Assembly (NCBI GenBank): GCA_002338515.1
Contig: DDIL01000080.1
Location: forward strand, 47,193 to 111,192
Length of the DNA stretch: 64,000 nucleotides
Direction: 5' to 3'
From: Glaciecola sp. UBA1851
GTDB taxonomy: Bacteria > Pseudomonadota > Gammaproteobacteria > Enterobacterales > Alteromonadaceae
Shown: piece after piece, positions 1-8,393 of the stretch
Numbering within the stretch: position 1 is the stretch's first letter
Layout: every line of letters begins with the position of its first letter
The notes under the pieces: generated by a model
What the model saw: the letters and a program-made list of their open reading frames with translations, nothing else
Database searches by the model: none
What the model was told of the DNA's origin: nothing
Translations under genes and position numbers: made by a program

Positions 1-445
1 CTCTGCCTGGTATTTGCGCACTAACAACTGAGTTAGTGAATTTGTTTTTTGTGTCACCCGCCACTTGCTGCAATACACCAAAAAGCTCTTTTAACGACCC
101 TAAACGTACATCTAACGCACCGTTTAAATCGCCTAATTTAAATTCATTCTCTTCAAAGTTAGTTTCTAGACGCTCTGATTCACGCAACATCGCATCGCGC
201 TTGGCTCTCGTTTCTCTAAGAATTCGGTCTTGCTCAGCACGCTGAGCAATAAAATCAGCTTCTCTTGCTTGATTTTGTTGTGATTGAGCAAACTTGCCTT
301 GCTCTAATTGTTGTAGCAATGCATCAAGATCTAACGCTTTTTCATTTTCTTCTTGAGCACTCACACCACTTGCAATACCTAACGCGAGGACTAAAAGTGA
401 AGTAGTTCTTAGGGCTTTACTGGCCAAAGATTTTAAAACTTGCAT
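1..445 (-). CDS. TtpC-like MotA/TolQ/ExbB proton channel family protein (partial, N-terminal part)
   Basis: Only the first ~148 residues are inside the window; the gene continues past base 1. It opens with a signal peptide (hydrophobic core LLVLALGIASG, likely cleaved near VSA/Q), followed by a charged, Gln/Glu/Arg-rich stretch predicted to be helical or coiled coil. This is the layout of the long ExbB-like proteins called TtpC in Vibrio TonB2 systems, where a periplasmic N-terminal extension precedes the channel domain. The channel domain itself is not visible. It lies 23 bases after the DUF3450 gene in the same direction, the order known for TonB2 clusters (DUF3450, TtpC, ExbB, ExbD, TonB). 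Expected role: part of the inner-membrane motor that energises TonB-dependent receptors. The family call rests on the N-terminus and context. Confidence 0.75.
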   Translation of the reverse strand, partial: MQVLKSLASKALRTTSLLVLALGIASGVSAQEENEKALDLDALLQQLEQGKFAQSQQNQAREADFIAQRAEQDRILRETRAKRDAMLRESERLETNFEENEFKLGDLNGALDVRLGSLKELFGVLQQVAGDTKNKFTNSVVSAQIPGR

Positions 446-468
446 ATACTTATTCCCTACTTCTTTAA

Positions 469-1245
469 TTAATCTGTTGATGCAACTGGCACCATAATTA
501 AATTAGGTGCTAATTGTTTCTTGGCCATTCTCAAGCCTTTAGTAATCTGAGTTCTATAACTTGAATCCAGCTCTTCCCACTGGCGCGTTTGTTTGTTCCA
601 TACGCCTTGGGCACTGCCATCGCGAGTTTGATAAATTAGCGCGGTTCTGCCTATTCGTAAGAAATCAACGTCGCGCTCTTGCCCACTAATGGTGTGCAAC
701 CCACTGTAAGCTTCAATGGTGCGTCCGTAATCCATTTCTACCTGATAGGCTTCCATTACACGTCTGAACTTCTCTGAAGGTGCAACGTTTGCTTTATCCA
801 TCATGGCTTGTAGGTCAGCTAAACGATCATTTCTTTCTTGCTCCAAGAAAGGCACGTCTAACTCAATAAATTGGCCTAAACCTTCAATCATATTTAACAT
901 TAATGGAGTGATTTGACGCTCAATTACACTGACTTCGTCAATTGCGTCATTTAAATCAACCATTTCTTGCTCTTGATTGGCAATCTGCTTGCTCAATTGG
1001 CCGTTATAAACCTCTAGACCTTCAATCTCTTTTAAAAGAGTTTTATAGTCTTGAAGCTTAGAGTCAATTTGTTCTGTAATACCATTAATAGTTTGCTGTG
1101 TTTGGCGTGCAGATTCATTTATCTCGTCAGCCTTTTTGTTTGCTTCATCAAGATAGTTAGATTCTTGAGCTATTAATTGTGTTGTTATGCCCACGCTACC
1201 AAAACAGAAAACTGCTGTAGCGAACAAGGGACGAATAAACTTCAT
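469..1245 (-). CDS. DUF3450 family periplasmic protein of a TonB2-type cluster
   Basis: 258 residues, the usual family length. A signal peptide (residues ~1-26) is followed by a long coiled-coil stretch (~30-115) and an alpha/beta C-terminal half. DUF3450 proteins are encoded just ahead of TtpC/ExbB/ExbD/TonB2 genes in Vibrio, Shewanella and Alteromonas relatives; their exact biochemical role is unknown, but the association suggests a periplasmic accessory of the TonB motor. Here the gene is followed after 23 bases by the TtpC-like gene. A well-matched Pho box lies 53 bases upstream of the start codon, so the module is probably switched on by PhoB under phosphate limitation. This regulation is inferred from sequence only. 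Confidence 0.85.
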   Translation of the reverse strand: MKFIRPLFATAVFCFGSVGITTQLIAQESNYLDEANKKADEINESARQTQQTINGITEQIDSKLQDYKTLLKEIEGLEVYNGQLSKQIANQEQEMVDLNDAIDEVSVIERQITPLMLNMIEGLGQFIELDVPFLEQERNDRLADLQAMMDKANVAPSEKFRRVMEAYQVEMDYGRTIEAYSGLHTISGQERDVDFLRIGRTALIYQTRDGSAQGVWNKQTRQWEELDSSYRTQITKGLRMAKKQLAPNLIMVPVASTD

Positions 1246-1642
1246 ATTGCATTCCTGCTATTGCTTAAACTAATCGGAAAGAGGATAGATATAATCTGTG
1301 ACAGTTTTATTACAAACCGTCTTTTTTTGTTACACGAAAAATAAGAATAGGATGCTTAACAAACTATCAATATAAGACGATATATAAAAAATTAAATCCG
1401 TAAATGTATGCGCCTTAACTACTAAAAGTTTACCTTTAAACATTTCCATGTTTCTTTTCGTTTTAAACCATCTCAAATGATGATTAAATCCTTGTAAATT
1501 AGATATATAAATACATTTTTTCATAGCGCATAGAATGTTCTTCTTGGCTCTAATTATGATCTAACCCAACTATTTATCGATATATCAAAGGTACATATTT
1601 TTATTATCTTACGTCCTAAACTAAGAGGGTAGAGCACATTTT
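1246..1642. other. Intergenic region, 397 bases, AT-rich, with Pho box
   Basis: Divergent spacer between the DUF3450 gene and the beta-barrel-like gene at 1643. It holds the Pho box at 1298-1315 (minus strand) and a -10-like element TATCCT at 1282-1287 for the DUF3450 gene. A 64-codon open frame on the minus strand (1330-1524) has no convincing ribosome-binding site or domain and is not called as a gene. Confidence 0.6.
1298..1315 (-). promoter_or_regulatory. Pho box (PhoB-binding site) before the DUF3450 gene
   Basis: Minus-strand sequence TTGTAATAAAACTGTCAC matches the E. coli Pho box CTGTCATAWAWCTGTCAY at 16 of 18 positions, with the 7-4-7 half-site spacing intact. A -10-like TATCCT follows 10 bases after the box (1282-1287), the spacing expected for a PhoB-activated promoter. 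The start codon is 53 bases downstream. Confidence 0.8.
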
Positions 1643-2371
1643 ATGATGACAAAGCGACATATTTATTGGGTTTTTAGTTTTTTAATATTCGGCTCATTTC
1701 AATCCTTTGCATCAAACACATCAGGTGTACATGGCCCTAATGTTAATGCGGATGATAGAAGTATGCAGATTCGGTTTGCTTTATCTCCAAGCGACATGCC
1801 AACTCAGACCGATGCTTGGGCTTACAGATTGCACTATCAACATGCTTTGAACGATAGATTTCGTGCACGAGTTATCGTTCAAGCGAGAGATAGAGGGGAT
1901 TTCGAATACGACTATTTTCGAACTGAGCTTTTATATAACTTTAAAAAGCAAGGCGATGGTATTTGGTCAAGTGGTATACGTTTTGACATAAGAACTCGAG
2001 AAGGCGATAGGCCAGAAGAATATGCATTAAATTGGACCAATCAATGGTTATTGAACAATGGTCTAAGAGTGCGTGGTGTGGTTATTGCGTCAAGGCAATT
2101 TGGTAGTGAACAAGCATTTTCAGGAACTGAAATTTCCACTCGTTCAAGCATGAGCAAACTTATCGACAATGGATTACGAGTTGGTTTAGAGATGTTTAAT
2201 GAGTATGGTGAAGTGGGCGAATTTGGCTCATTTAATAATCAAAGCCATCAAGTTGGACCTATGCTTGGCGGTTCAATAGGCGATATAAAATACGAGGTTA
2301 GATATTTGGTCGGTGTGTCAAATGGCAGTAGAGACAATAATGTTGGACTTAGGTTTGACAAGTCTTTTTAG
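1643..2371 (+). CDS. Small outer-membrane beta-barrel-like protein, unknown function
   Basis: 242 residues with a signal peptide (~1-24, ending near SFASN). The rest is rich in alternating polar/aromatic strands and the final residue is Phe (LRFDKSF), which is typical of outer-membrane beta-barrel proteins inserted by the BAM complex. I do not recognise a specific family; it resembles alteromonad porin-like hypothetical proteins of 10-12 strands. It stands alone on the plus strand, between the TonB-dependent receptor (convergent) and the DUF3450 gene (divergent), and shares a bidirectional terminator with the receptor gene. No Pho box is visible in front of it. A role in outer-membrane passage of the same nutrient is possible but unproven. 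Confidence 0.6.
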   Translation: MMTKRHIYWVFSFLIFGSFQSFASNTSGVHGPNVNADDRSMQIRFALSPSDMPTQTDAWAYRLHYQHALNDRFRARVIVQARDRGDFEYDYFRTELLYNFKKQGDGIWSSGIRFDIRTREGDRPEEYALNWTNQWLLNNGLRVRGVVIASRQFGSEQAFSGTEISTRSSMSKLIDNGLRVGLEMFNEYGEVGEFGSFNNQSHQVGPMLGGSIGDIKYEVRYLVGVSNGSRDNNVGLRFDKSF

Positions 2372-2586
2372 TGAATTGCTCCGTTACATTGCTTTACTTT
2401 GATTATGATTTATCTTAACAATAGTGGGTAAAGATTTTACTGTTTTTTCGCCCAATCAATATGACATTTCTGGTCGTTATTTTGTTAGAGGCATATTAAT
2501 TCTGGGTACGAATATTAGCGGTAATACATGAAAGTTACAGATACGAACAAAACGTATCCTTGCCATTACTAGAACTATGAAAAAAA

Positions 2587-2616
2587 CCCCCGAACGTTTT
2601 TAAAAATTGTCGGGGG
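2587..2616. terminator. Bidirectional rho-independent terminator
   Basis: CCCCCGA (2587-2593) pairs with TCGGGGG (2610-2616), and the A/T-rich centre can extend the stem. A-rich sequence precedes it and T-rich sequence follows, so it can stop transcription both of the beta-barrel-like gene (plus) and of the TonB-dependent receptor gene (minus). Confidence 0.8.
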
Positions 2617-2655
2617 ATTTTTATTGTTGAAGCCGCTTTTATAAAAGGCAATTAA

Positions 2656-5310
2656 CTATAGAAAATCGTATTTAACAGATAAACTAATCGACCTTCCACG
2701 CGTCTCAGAACGCAATGTTTGACCTTCAAACTCTAACACTTTGTCTTCGTCTAATATATTTTGAATCTTAAATGTAACAGTTGTATTAAAGTTAGGATAA
2801 TACTTATAAACGGTATCCAAAGAATGGAAAGGCTGTTCATAACTGTCATCGAAGCCATCTATACCTGGTATAAGAATTCGTTCGCCAAACACGTTATAAA
2901 CTAAAGAAGCAGAATGCTCGCCGTTATCAGAGTCATATCCCATTTGTAAATTTGCGACAAATTGAGAATGCCCTGTTAACCGCCTCGTGGTATTAGTAAT
3001 TGCAGCAGACACACCAGTTAAATCAACGATATTTTGTCTGTCTAGTACAATTTGTGAATCACTCACAGTTAAGTTACCGGAGGTAAATAGGTTGTCCCAA
3101 ACACCACCACCAAATACTTCTAAACCCTGAAGAAATTCAACTTCTAAACCATATACTTCGCCAGATTCGGCATTGGCAATTCGAATTAACGGTGGGCCAT
3201 CCTGAGCAGGTGATTGCACTGACTCAATTGGATTTTCTAAGTCTTTATAGAATAAACCAACTGATAAGTTATTACCTGCTTCCCTGTACCATTCCCATCG
3301 TAAATCTAAGTTAGTAACCGAGGTGGTTTGCACACCAGGCGTACCAGCTGTAGGCAAATTAGTTAAAGGGTCTAGATAAGTAGCAGAACTCACTTCTCTT
3401 AAATCTGGGCGAACAACAGTTTGTCCAACACTTGCTCTAAACTGCATGTCCTGGCTATAAAAATATGTTAAAGCCAATGCTGGATATAAATCGTCTTCTT
3501 GGAAGGCTAATTCTTCTAACCCGTTTTCAGTTAAATCAAACTTGTTTGTTCTAGGATCGAAAGGTGCAACAACCTGACGGTAATCTTCCCAACGCACACC
3601 ACCAGTGAATCGCCATTTATTTTGATAGAAAAAGTCGGCTTCTATATAATAAGCATCTACTTTTTGGCCCGCAACGTAATCATCTCCGCTGATCGTTGTA
3701 TCACGAATAACAGGATTTCCAGATAATTCTGCGGCCAACAATGCTTCGTTACTTAGAATATCACCGAATCTGCTCCCCACTAATACGCTTGAGTCGGCAA
3801 ATGCACGCGAGTTCACATCAAAACGGCGATTTTCTGCTGTACGCGCTTTCGTAATAAAGTCAGCACCCATTTTAAATTCCATTTCCCAATTTTCAATGGT
3901 AAATGGAACCGTTAGATTATAACCAAAGTTTTCTAAACGATCGTGAAGGTTTTGAAACGAATAACGTCCAGCTGTTGGTGCGTTGGTTAGGCGAATTTCG
4001 TTTTGCGCATCAAACACACCATCTAAGTTTTCATCTTCAATAATAAACCTTGATTGGAAATTACCTGGCGCATCTCTTAGAGAACGGCCGAGTGAATATC
4101 GCCAATCAAACCCGATGAAGTTGTATTCTGGAAAAGTATGCTGGCCTTTTAACTGATTAGTAAAAAGCTTTCGCTCTTCATATTCGACCACTACATCGCG
4201 CACGCGAACGTTCTCACTTAAGCTCAAGTTTTCAGTATTACCGAACTGCTCACGAACTTCGTCGCGCGTATCGTTTAGTACAATTAAACTATAATCAACA
4301 GTGTGATTTCTGTTGTAATCTAAGCCCACGGTTAGCAAATTAGAATACTGAACGGTTGTTTCTGTTGCGCGAATATCATCAAAAAAGCGCACTAAATCGA
4401 TGTTGTCACCAATTCTGTCAGCTTGTTGTAATTCATACTGCTCAGACACTTGGGTAGAATTGTCATATCCTGCAGCCCACAAGAAGCCTACTCTCCAATC
4501 ATCATTAAAATCGTAGCTATTACCAAACGTAATGTTCATGCTCGCGTCTGGTCCAATACTTTCTTCTATTGGATCATAGTCTCTCTTAACATCAAGTAAT
4601 AGATCTCTTGCTTCATCAGTAGGTAAATTGTCTAAAAAGTTTTTGTCAGCCCATCTTTGAGCAATAGCAGCTGTAGCCGCTCTGGAACCATCATCTTCAC
4701 CGCGCCAGTCACTTCCACCACCATTATAGGTAATGCCGTTATCTGAATTTTCAGAGTTATACCCTGTACCTAAGGTTATATTGAAAATTTTCTGCGTAGG
4801 TATCGACTTAAGACGAATATCAACATTACCCCCACCAAAAGATGCAGGCATTGATGGTGAATATGATTTCTGTACTGACAAACTTTCAATGATATCCGCT
4901 GGGAATAGATCTAAGGGTATAACATTTCGTGTTGGATCAGGACTCGGTACCGCCGAGCTATTTAATGCCGTACTTGAGTATCGCTCACCCAATCCACGGA
5001 CATATATAAACTTACCATCAACTAGTGTTAAGCCCGTTACCCTTCTTAACGCTGATGCTGCGTCACCATCACCGGTACGAGAAATTTGCTCTGCACCTAG
5101 AATATCGGCAACAAAGGCTTGGTTTTTTCGCTCTTCAATAACAGCGGTAGCCGTGCCTTTAAGTCGCGTTCCCTTTGTTACGACTTCTTCAATGGCTTCT
5201 TCTTCACTTTGTTGCGCTTGTGCTACTGGTGAAATAGCAGTACTTCCTAGCGAAGCTATCACTAATAAACTTAGCGAAGATAGAGGGAACCGTTTAATTG
5301 GTTGATACAT
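2656..5310 (-). CDS. TonB-dependent outer-membrane receptor (putative phosphorus-compound uptake)
   Basis: 884 residues. Signal peptide ~1-32 (ending near AQAQQ), TonB-box-like EEVVTKG at ~41-47, plug domain ~60-180 with the YVRGLGERYSS segment, then a large C-terminal beta-barrel ending in SVKYDFL. Such receptors bind a substrate at the cell surface and import it using energy from TonB-ExbBD. The substrate cannot be read from the sequence. The neighbours make a phosphorus-containing compound the best guess: it follows, by 127 bases, the duplicated lipoprotein gene that has a Pho box, next to pstS-phoR-phoB, and a TonB2-type energiser with its own Pho box lies downstream. No strong promoter of its own is seen, so it is probably co-transcribed with the lipoprotein. 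Family call is firm, substrate is inference. Confidence 0.93.
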   Translation of the reverse strand: MYQPIKRFPLSSLSLLVIASLGSTAISPVAQAQQSEEEAIEEVVTKGTRLKGTATAVIEERKNQAFVADILGAEQISRTGDGDAASALRRVTGLTLVDGKFIYVRGLGERYSSTALNSSAVPSPDPTRNVIPLDLFPADIIESLSVQKSYSPSMPASFGGGNVDIRLKSIPTQKIFNITLGTGYNSENSDNGITYNGGGSDWRGEDDGSRAATAAIAQRWADKNFLDNLPTDEARDLLLDVKRDYDPIEESIGPDASMNITFGNSYDFNDDWRVGFLWAAGYDNSTQVSEQYELQQADRIGDNIDLVRFFDDIRATETTVQYSNLLTVGLDYNRNHTVDYSLIVLNDTRDEVREQFGNTENLSLSENVRVRDVVVEYEERKLFTNQLKGQHTFPEYNFIGFDWRYSLGRSLRDAPGNFQSRFIIEDENLDGVFDAQNEIRLTNAPTAGRYSFQNLHDRLENFGYNLTVPFTIENWEMEFKMGADFITKARTAENRRFDVNSRAFADSSVLVGSRFGDILSNEALLAAELSGNPVIRDTTISGDDYVAGQKVDAYYIEADFFYQNKWRFTGGVRWEDYRQVVAPFDPRTNKFDLTENGLEELAFQEDDLYPALALTYFYSQDMQFRASVGQTVVRPDLREVSSATYLDPLTNLPTAGTPGVQTTSVTNLDLRWEWYREAGNNLSVGLFYKDLENPIESVQSPAQDGPPLIRIANAESGEVYGLEVEFLQGLEVFGGGVWDNLFTSGNLTVSDSQIVLDRQNIVDLTGVSAAITNTTRRLTGHSQFVANLQMGYDSDNGEHSASLVYNVFGERILIPGIDGFDDSYEQPFHSLDTVYKYYPNFNTTVTFKIQNILDEDKVLEFEGQTLRSETRGRSISLSVKYDFL

Positions 5311-5384
5311 GTGTAACCTCGTAAACTACTGTAATCATATGACTTGTTCATAACTTGTCATTACTTACTTGTCTTAACATAAGA

Positions 5385-5412
5385 GGACGCCTAGCCATAA
5401 AACTAAGCGCCC
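5385..5412 (-). other. Intercistronic hairpin between lipoprotein and receptor genes
   Basis: On the minus strand GGGCGCTTAG (5412-5403) can pair with CTAGGCGTCC (5394-5385), a 10-pair stem with two G-U wobbles and an 8-base loop, 25 bases after the lipoprotein stop codon. There is no U-run, so it is more likely an mRNA-stabilising or partial-termination hairpin than a full terminator. It could set the lipoprotein:receptor ratio. Confidence 0.5.
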
Positions 5413-5437
5413 ACTCTAGCTATATTGGAATGGGCTA

Positions 5438-8230
5438 TTAATCTAAGCCAACTGTCCAATCAGTAGTCCAGTCATTGTCAGCATCTTTAACCGCACCGAT
5501 AAAGTCTACTGGTAAGAAATATGAATCAATTGCGGTTACATCAGTAGGCGCAGTTGCATCAATTGTATAAATTCCATTTAGTACTGCACTTTGTCCGCCT
5601 TCAGCCAAACTACTACCAGTTTGACCAGTAAACCAAGCTGCTGTATCAAATGCGCTACCTGAGCTATTTTTAACCGCTTCGCTACAAGCAATTACTGAGC
5701 TTGCAAACACCATTTGAGGGTCACTAGTACCATTCATATTGTTAAGCAAAGTTACGTCAGCATCATCAGTTAAATCAACTTCAAAACACTCACCCATCGC
5801 ATCAGGACCAGTGACAACAAAGTTGTATAATTGAGCATTAGTTTGGTCGCGAAGTAGCACACCCTCTGAAGGATCATCACCTGCAAACTCATTACCAATG
5901 ATTGTCATGTTAGCAACTGTTGGGTTAGAGAAAGGTGTACCTGTACCGCCGTCACCATCGCCTTCAATACCACGGTTTGCATCTGAGTTATCATCAGCAT
6001 GTTTAACTAAAACAAACTGTAATTTACCTTGGTAACCGTTATCCCAGTCAACTGAGTCATCTTGAATACCTGTTAATACAACGTAACGTGCATTCACCGC
6101 TCCACCGAAGAACTCAACACCATCATCAGCGTTCTTATGAACTTGTAAATACTCAACCGTTGTACCAGAACCGACACCACCGAAAGTAATACCATTTAAT
6201 TCATTGTCAGGTGCAATTTCAAAACCACCGTGCATAACGCGAACATAACGAAGTGTACCTGAGCTCTCTGTGTTATTTGTACCGCCAAATACTGCACCTT
6301 CTTGTGCACCTTCAACTTGTAGTGAACAATCACCAGACTCTGGGCACTTAGTTGAATACGCATTACCAAGAATAATCATCCCGCCCCACTGACCGGCAGC
6401 ACCGTTGGCAAGACCAGCGACTACGCCATTTGCAACGTGTTCACGAGAGGTAAATGTAATTGGATTTGAAGAAGTACCGTCAGCAACAATACTAGAACCA
6501 CGGCTCACTACTAAATAGTCGTTGCCAGAGGCACCGTAAACCACCACACCTGGGTCAACAGTTAATGTTGCACTGTCAGTATTGTCACCGCCAACAAATA
6601 CTGCACCAGAAAGTGCGTAGTGGTTACCTTCAGTTAAACGTAAGTTTGATGTAATACGACCTGATATTTCGCAAGTAATGGTAGAACCATCAACTGGTGT
6701 AATGGTTGTTGTGCCAGCAGGACAGCCCGAAGTACTCTGTACCACATCAACTGTACCACCACCAAAACCAAATGCCCAACCTTGTCTCCAATCGGTATCG
6801 CCTAATGCGCCAACAAAGTTATTTGTATCGAAGAAGGAATCAACATTAGCTGGATTAGTACCAGCGGTACGCAACGGGCTCTCAGATGTTAGGGTACCAT
6901 CTTGGTTTAAACCTAATTGGTCTCTATTTTCAAACGCTAAAGATACGTTGTCAGCTTGTTGATTAACAAACCAGTCTGCAAGGTCAACATCGCCTTCGCC
7001 AAATTTGAAGGGTTCGACACACGAAATATATGAATTAGAAATAGTAAGGTCACCATCACTTAGGTTTCCTTGGACTGTCTCATCATTATCCATTTCTAAA
7101 CACTCACCTGTACCAGAAGTACCAGAAATAAGCATGTTAACAATGGTTGCACCTGTTTGGTCGCGCAATAGCACACCTTCTGAAGGATCATCACCGGCGA
7201 AATCATTTGTTCTTATAGTGATATTAGCAACTGTTGGTTGAGAGAAAGCTAGACCTTCGCCGCCATCACCATCACCTTCAATACCACGGTTTGCATCGCT
7301 ATTATCACGAGCATGTTCAACATATACATATTGAAGCTTACCGTTGTATCCATTATCCCAATCAACTGAGTCGTCTTGAATGTTTGTTAATACAACATAC
7401 TTAGCATTAACTGAACCACCGAAAAATTCAATACCGTCATCAGCATTTGCATGCACTTGTATGTGACTAATTTCAGTTCCTGAACCTACACCACCAAATG
7501 TAATCCCATTTAATTCATTGTCTGGTGCAACTTCAAAACCTGCATATTTAACAACAAGGTAGTTTAAGTTTCCTGAATTATCTGTAGAGTCAGTGCCACC
7601 AAATACTGCACCTTCCTGCACACCTTCAACCTGCAATGCACAGCTTGAATTGTCTAATGGGCATTTAGTAGAGGGCGCATTACCTAAAATTACCATACCG
7701 CCCCATTGACCTGCGCCAACCGTATCGCCTAGTACATCGTTAAAAGACGTCATTAAAACTGGGCTTGAGGCTGTTCCATTTACTTCAATTTGTGAATCAC
7801 GACTTACTACCAAGTAGTCAGCACCGGTACGGCCAAAAATTATTGTACCTTCTTCAATCTCAAGCACAGTACTATCAGCTTTATCGCTTCCAATGAATAC
7901 TGGGCCTTCAAGTGCCCATACGGTATCGTTTGTTAGTGTTATTTTACCATTAGTTGCATCTGCGTCAGTTAAACGGCCACTTAATGCCCTTACTTCAACT
8001 GTTTGACCAAGCGCAACTGAAACTTGGTTCGACAAAAATGTGTTCGTCGTACCAGGTTTTGTATCATCAACGACTGGTGGCGTTGTTGGATCACTGCCAG
8101 TATTGTTTGTTGTTGTAGTAACACTGTTATCAATAATATCGCCTTCGGAAATATTGATATCGCCACCACAAGCAGCTAATGAAATTGCAGCTGCTACAGC
8201 AGATACTTTGAAAAGTCCGTTGAGTTTCAT
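5438..8230 (-). CDS. Large outer-membrane lipoprotein with two tandem beta-helix-like repeats
   Basis: 930 residues. Signal peptide with lipobox LAAC (Cys21), Gly at +2, which favours the outer membrane. A Thr/Pro-rich linker (~35-65) leads into two homologous units, ~85-489 and ~523-930. Both carry the same landmarks at an offset of ~438 residues: QWGGM.ILGNA, NELNGITFGGVGSGT, DDSVDWDNGY, SDANRGIEGDGDGG and GDDPSEGVLLRDQT, plus matched cysteine pairs (CPLDNSSC and CPESGDC). The short Gly/Asn/Val periodicity suggests right-handed parallel beta-helix folds. No enzyme motif is evident, though Asp/Gly clusters could bind metal. A Pho box precedes it and the TonB-dependent receptor gene follows, so it may capture or process a phosphorus substrate for that receptor, a role like SusD but with no sequence similarity to it. 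Function is inferred. Confidence 0.8.
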   Translation of the reverse strand: MKLNGLFKVSAVAAAISLAACGGDINISEGDIIDNSVTTTTNNTGSDPTTPPVVDDTKPGTTNTFLSNQVSVALGQTVEVRALSGRLTDADATNGKITLTNDTVWALEGPVFIGSDKADSTVLEIEEGTIIFGRTGADYLVVSRDSQIEVNGTASSPVLMTSFNDVLGDTVGAGQWGGMVILGNAPSTKCPLDNSSCALQVEGVQEGAVFGGTDSTDNSGNLNYLVVKYAGFEVAPDNELNGITFGGVGSGTEISHIQVHANADDGIEFFGGSVNAKYVVLTNIQDDSVDWDNGYNGKLQYVYVEHARDNSDANRGIEGDGDGGEGLAFSQPTVANITIRTNDFAGDDPSEGVLLRDQTGATIVNMLISGTSGTGECLEMDNDETVQGNLSDGDLTISNSYISCVEPFKFGEGDVDLADWFVNQQADNVSLAFENRDQLGLNQDGTLTSESPLRTAGTNPANVDSFFDTNNFVGALGDTDWRQGWAFGFGGGTVDVVQSTSGCPAGTTTITPVDGSTITCEISGRITSNLRLTEGNHYALSGAVFVGGDNTDSATLTVDPGVVVYGASGNDYLVVSRGSSIVADGTSSNPITFTSREHVANGVVAGLANGAAGQWGGMIILGNAYSTKCPESGDCSLQVEGAQEGAVFGGTNNTESSGTLRYVRVMHGGFEIAPDNELNGITFGGVGSGTTVEYLQVHKNADDGVEFFGGAVNARYVVLTGIQDDSVDWDNGYQGKLQFVLVKHADDNSDANRGIEGDGDGGTGTPFSNPTVANMTIIGNEFAGDDPSEGVLLRDQTNAQLYNFVVTGPDAMGECFEVDLTDDADVTLLNNMNGTSDPQMVFASSVIACSEAVKNSSGSAFDTAAWFTGQTGSSLAEGGQSAVLNGIYTIDATAPTDVTAIDSYFLPVDFIGAVKDADNDWTTDWTVGLD
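5441..7978 (-). repeat. Internal tandem duplication in the lipoprotein gene
   Basis: The gene encodes two homologous units: unit 1 at about 7978-6764 and unit 2 at about 6664-5441. Several 10-15 residue blocks are identical or nearly so, including NELNGITFGGVGSGT, DDSVDWDNGY and NRGIEGDGDGG. Divergence elsewhere indicates an old duplication rather than an assembly artefact. Confidence 0.85.
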
Positions 8231-8293
8231 TCTTGTCTCCAGCTTTTAAAAAATTGTGTGTATTTAAATTGGCTGAAAGAGTACTAGAGGATA

Positions 8294-8311
8294 GTGACAG
8301 AAATGTTACAA
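8294..8311 (-). promoter_or_regulatory. Pho box before the lipoprotein-receptor operon
   Basis: Minus-strand TTGTAACATTTCTGTCAC matches the Pho box consensus at about 14 of 18 positions, with a perfect second half-site CTGTCAC and correct 4-base spacer. It lies 64 bases before the lipoprotein start codon. A weak -10-like TACTCT follows 10 bases after the box. Confidence 0.7.
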
Positions 8312-8318
8312 AGAATAA

Positions 8319-8336
8319 CTTTCATAAAACTGTAAC
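8319..8336 (+). promoter_or_regulatory. Second Pho box, opposite orientation
   Basis: Plus-strand CTTTCATAAAACTGTAAC matches the Pho box consensus at 16 of 18 positions. It is 8 bases from the minus-strand box at 8294-8311, in the gap between pstS and the lipoprotein gene. No plus-strand gene follows, so it may act as an extra PhoB-loading site for the lipoprotein promoter or drive an antisense transcript into pstS. Confidence 0.6.
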
Positions 8337-8393
8337 ATAAAAAATATAAGTGATTGTTTTTACTTGCTTTATGATTTTTTTATTGAATGAGAT

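Noticed and set aside
1330..1524. 64-codon open frame on the minus strand
   Set aside because: AT-rich, no ribosome-binding site, no recognisable domain, and it lies upstream of the Pho-box promoter of the DUF3450 gene.
4733..5305. 190-codon plus-strand open frame
   Set aside because: Antisense shadow of the TonB receptor N-terminus; no start signals and no protein-like features.
5339..5365. Pho-box-like direct repeats (TTGTTCA, TTGTCAT) on the plus strand before the TonB receptor
   Set aside because: Only one half-site fits, the orientation is away from the receptor gene, and spacing to a -10 is poor; the receptor is more simply co-transcribed with the lipoprotein.
8340..8393. Possible terminator after pstS
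   Set aside because: T-rich sequence is present but no stable stem could be found.
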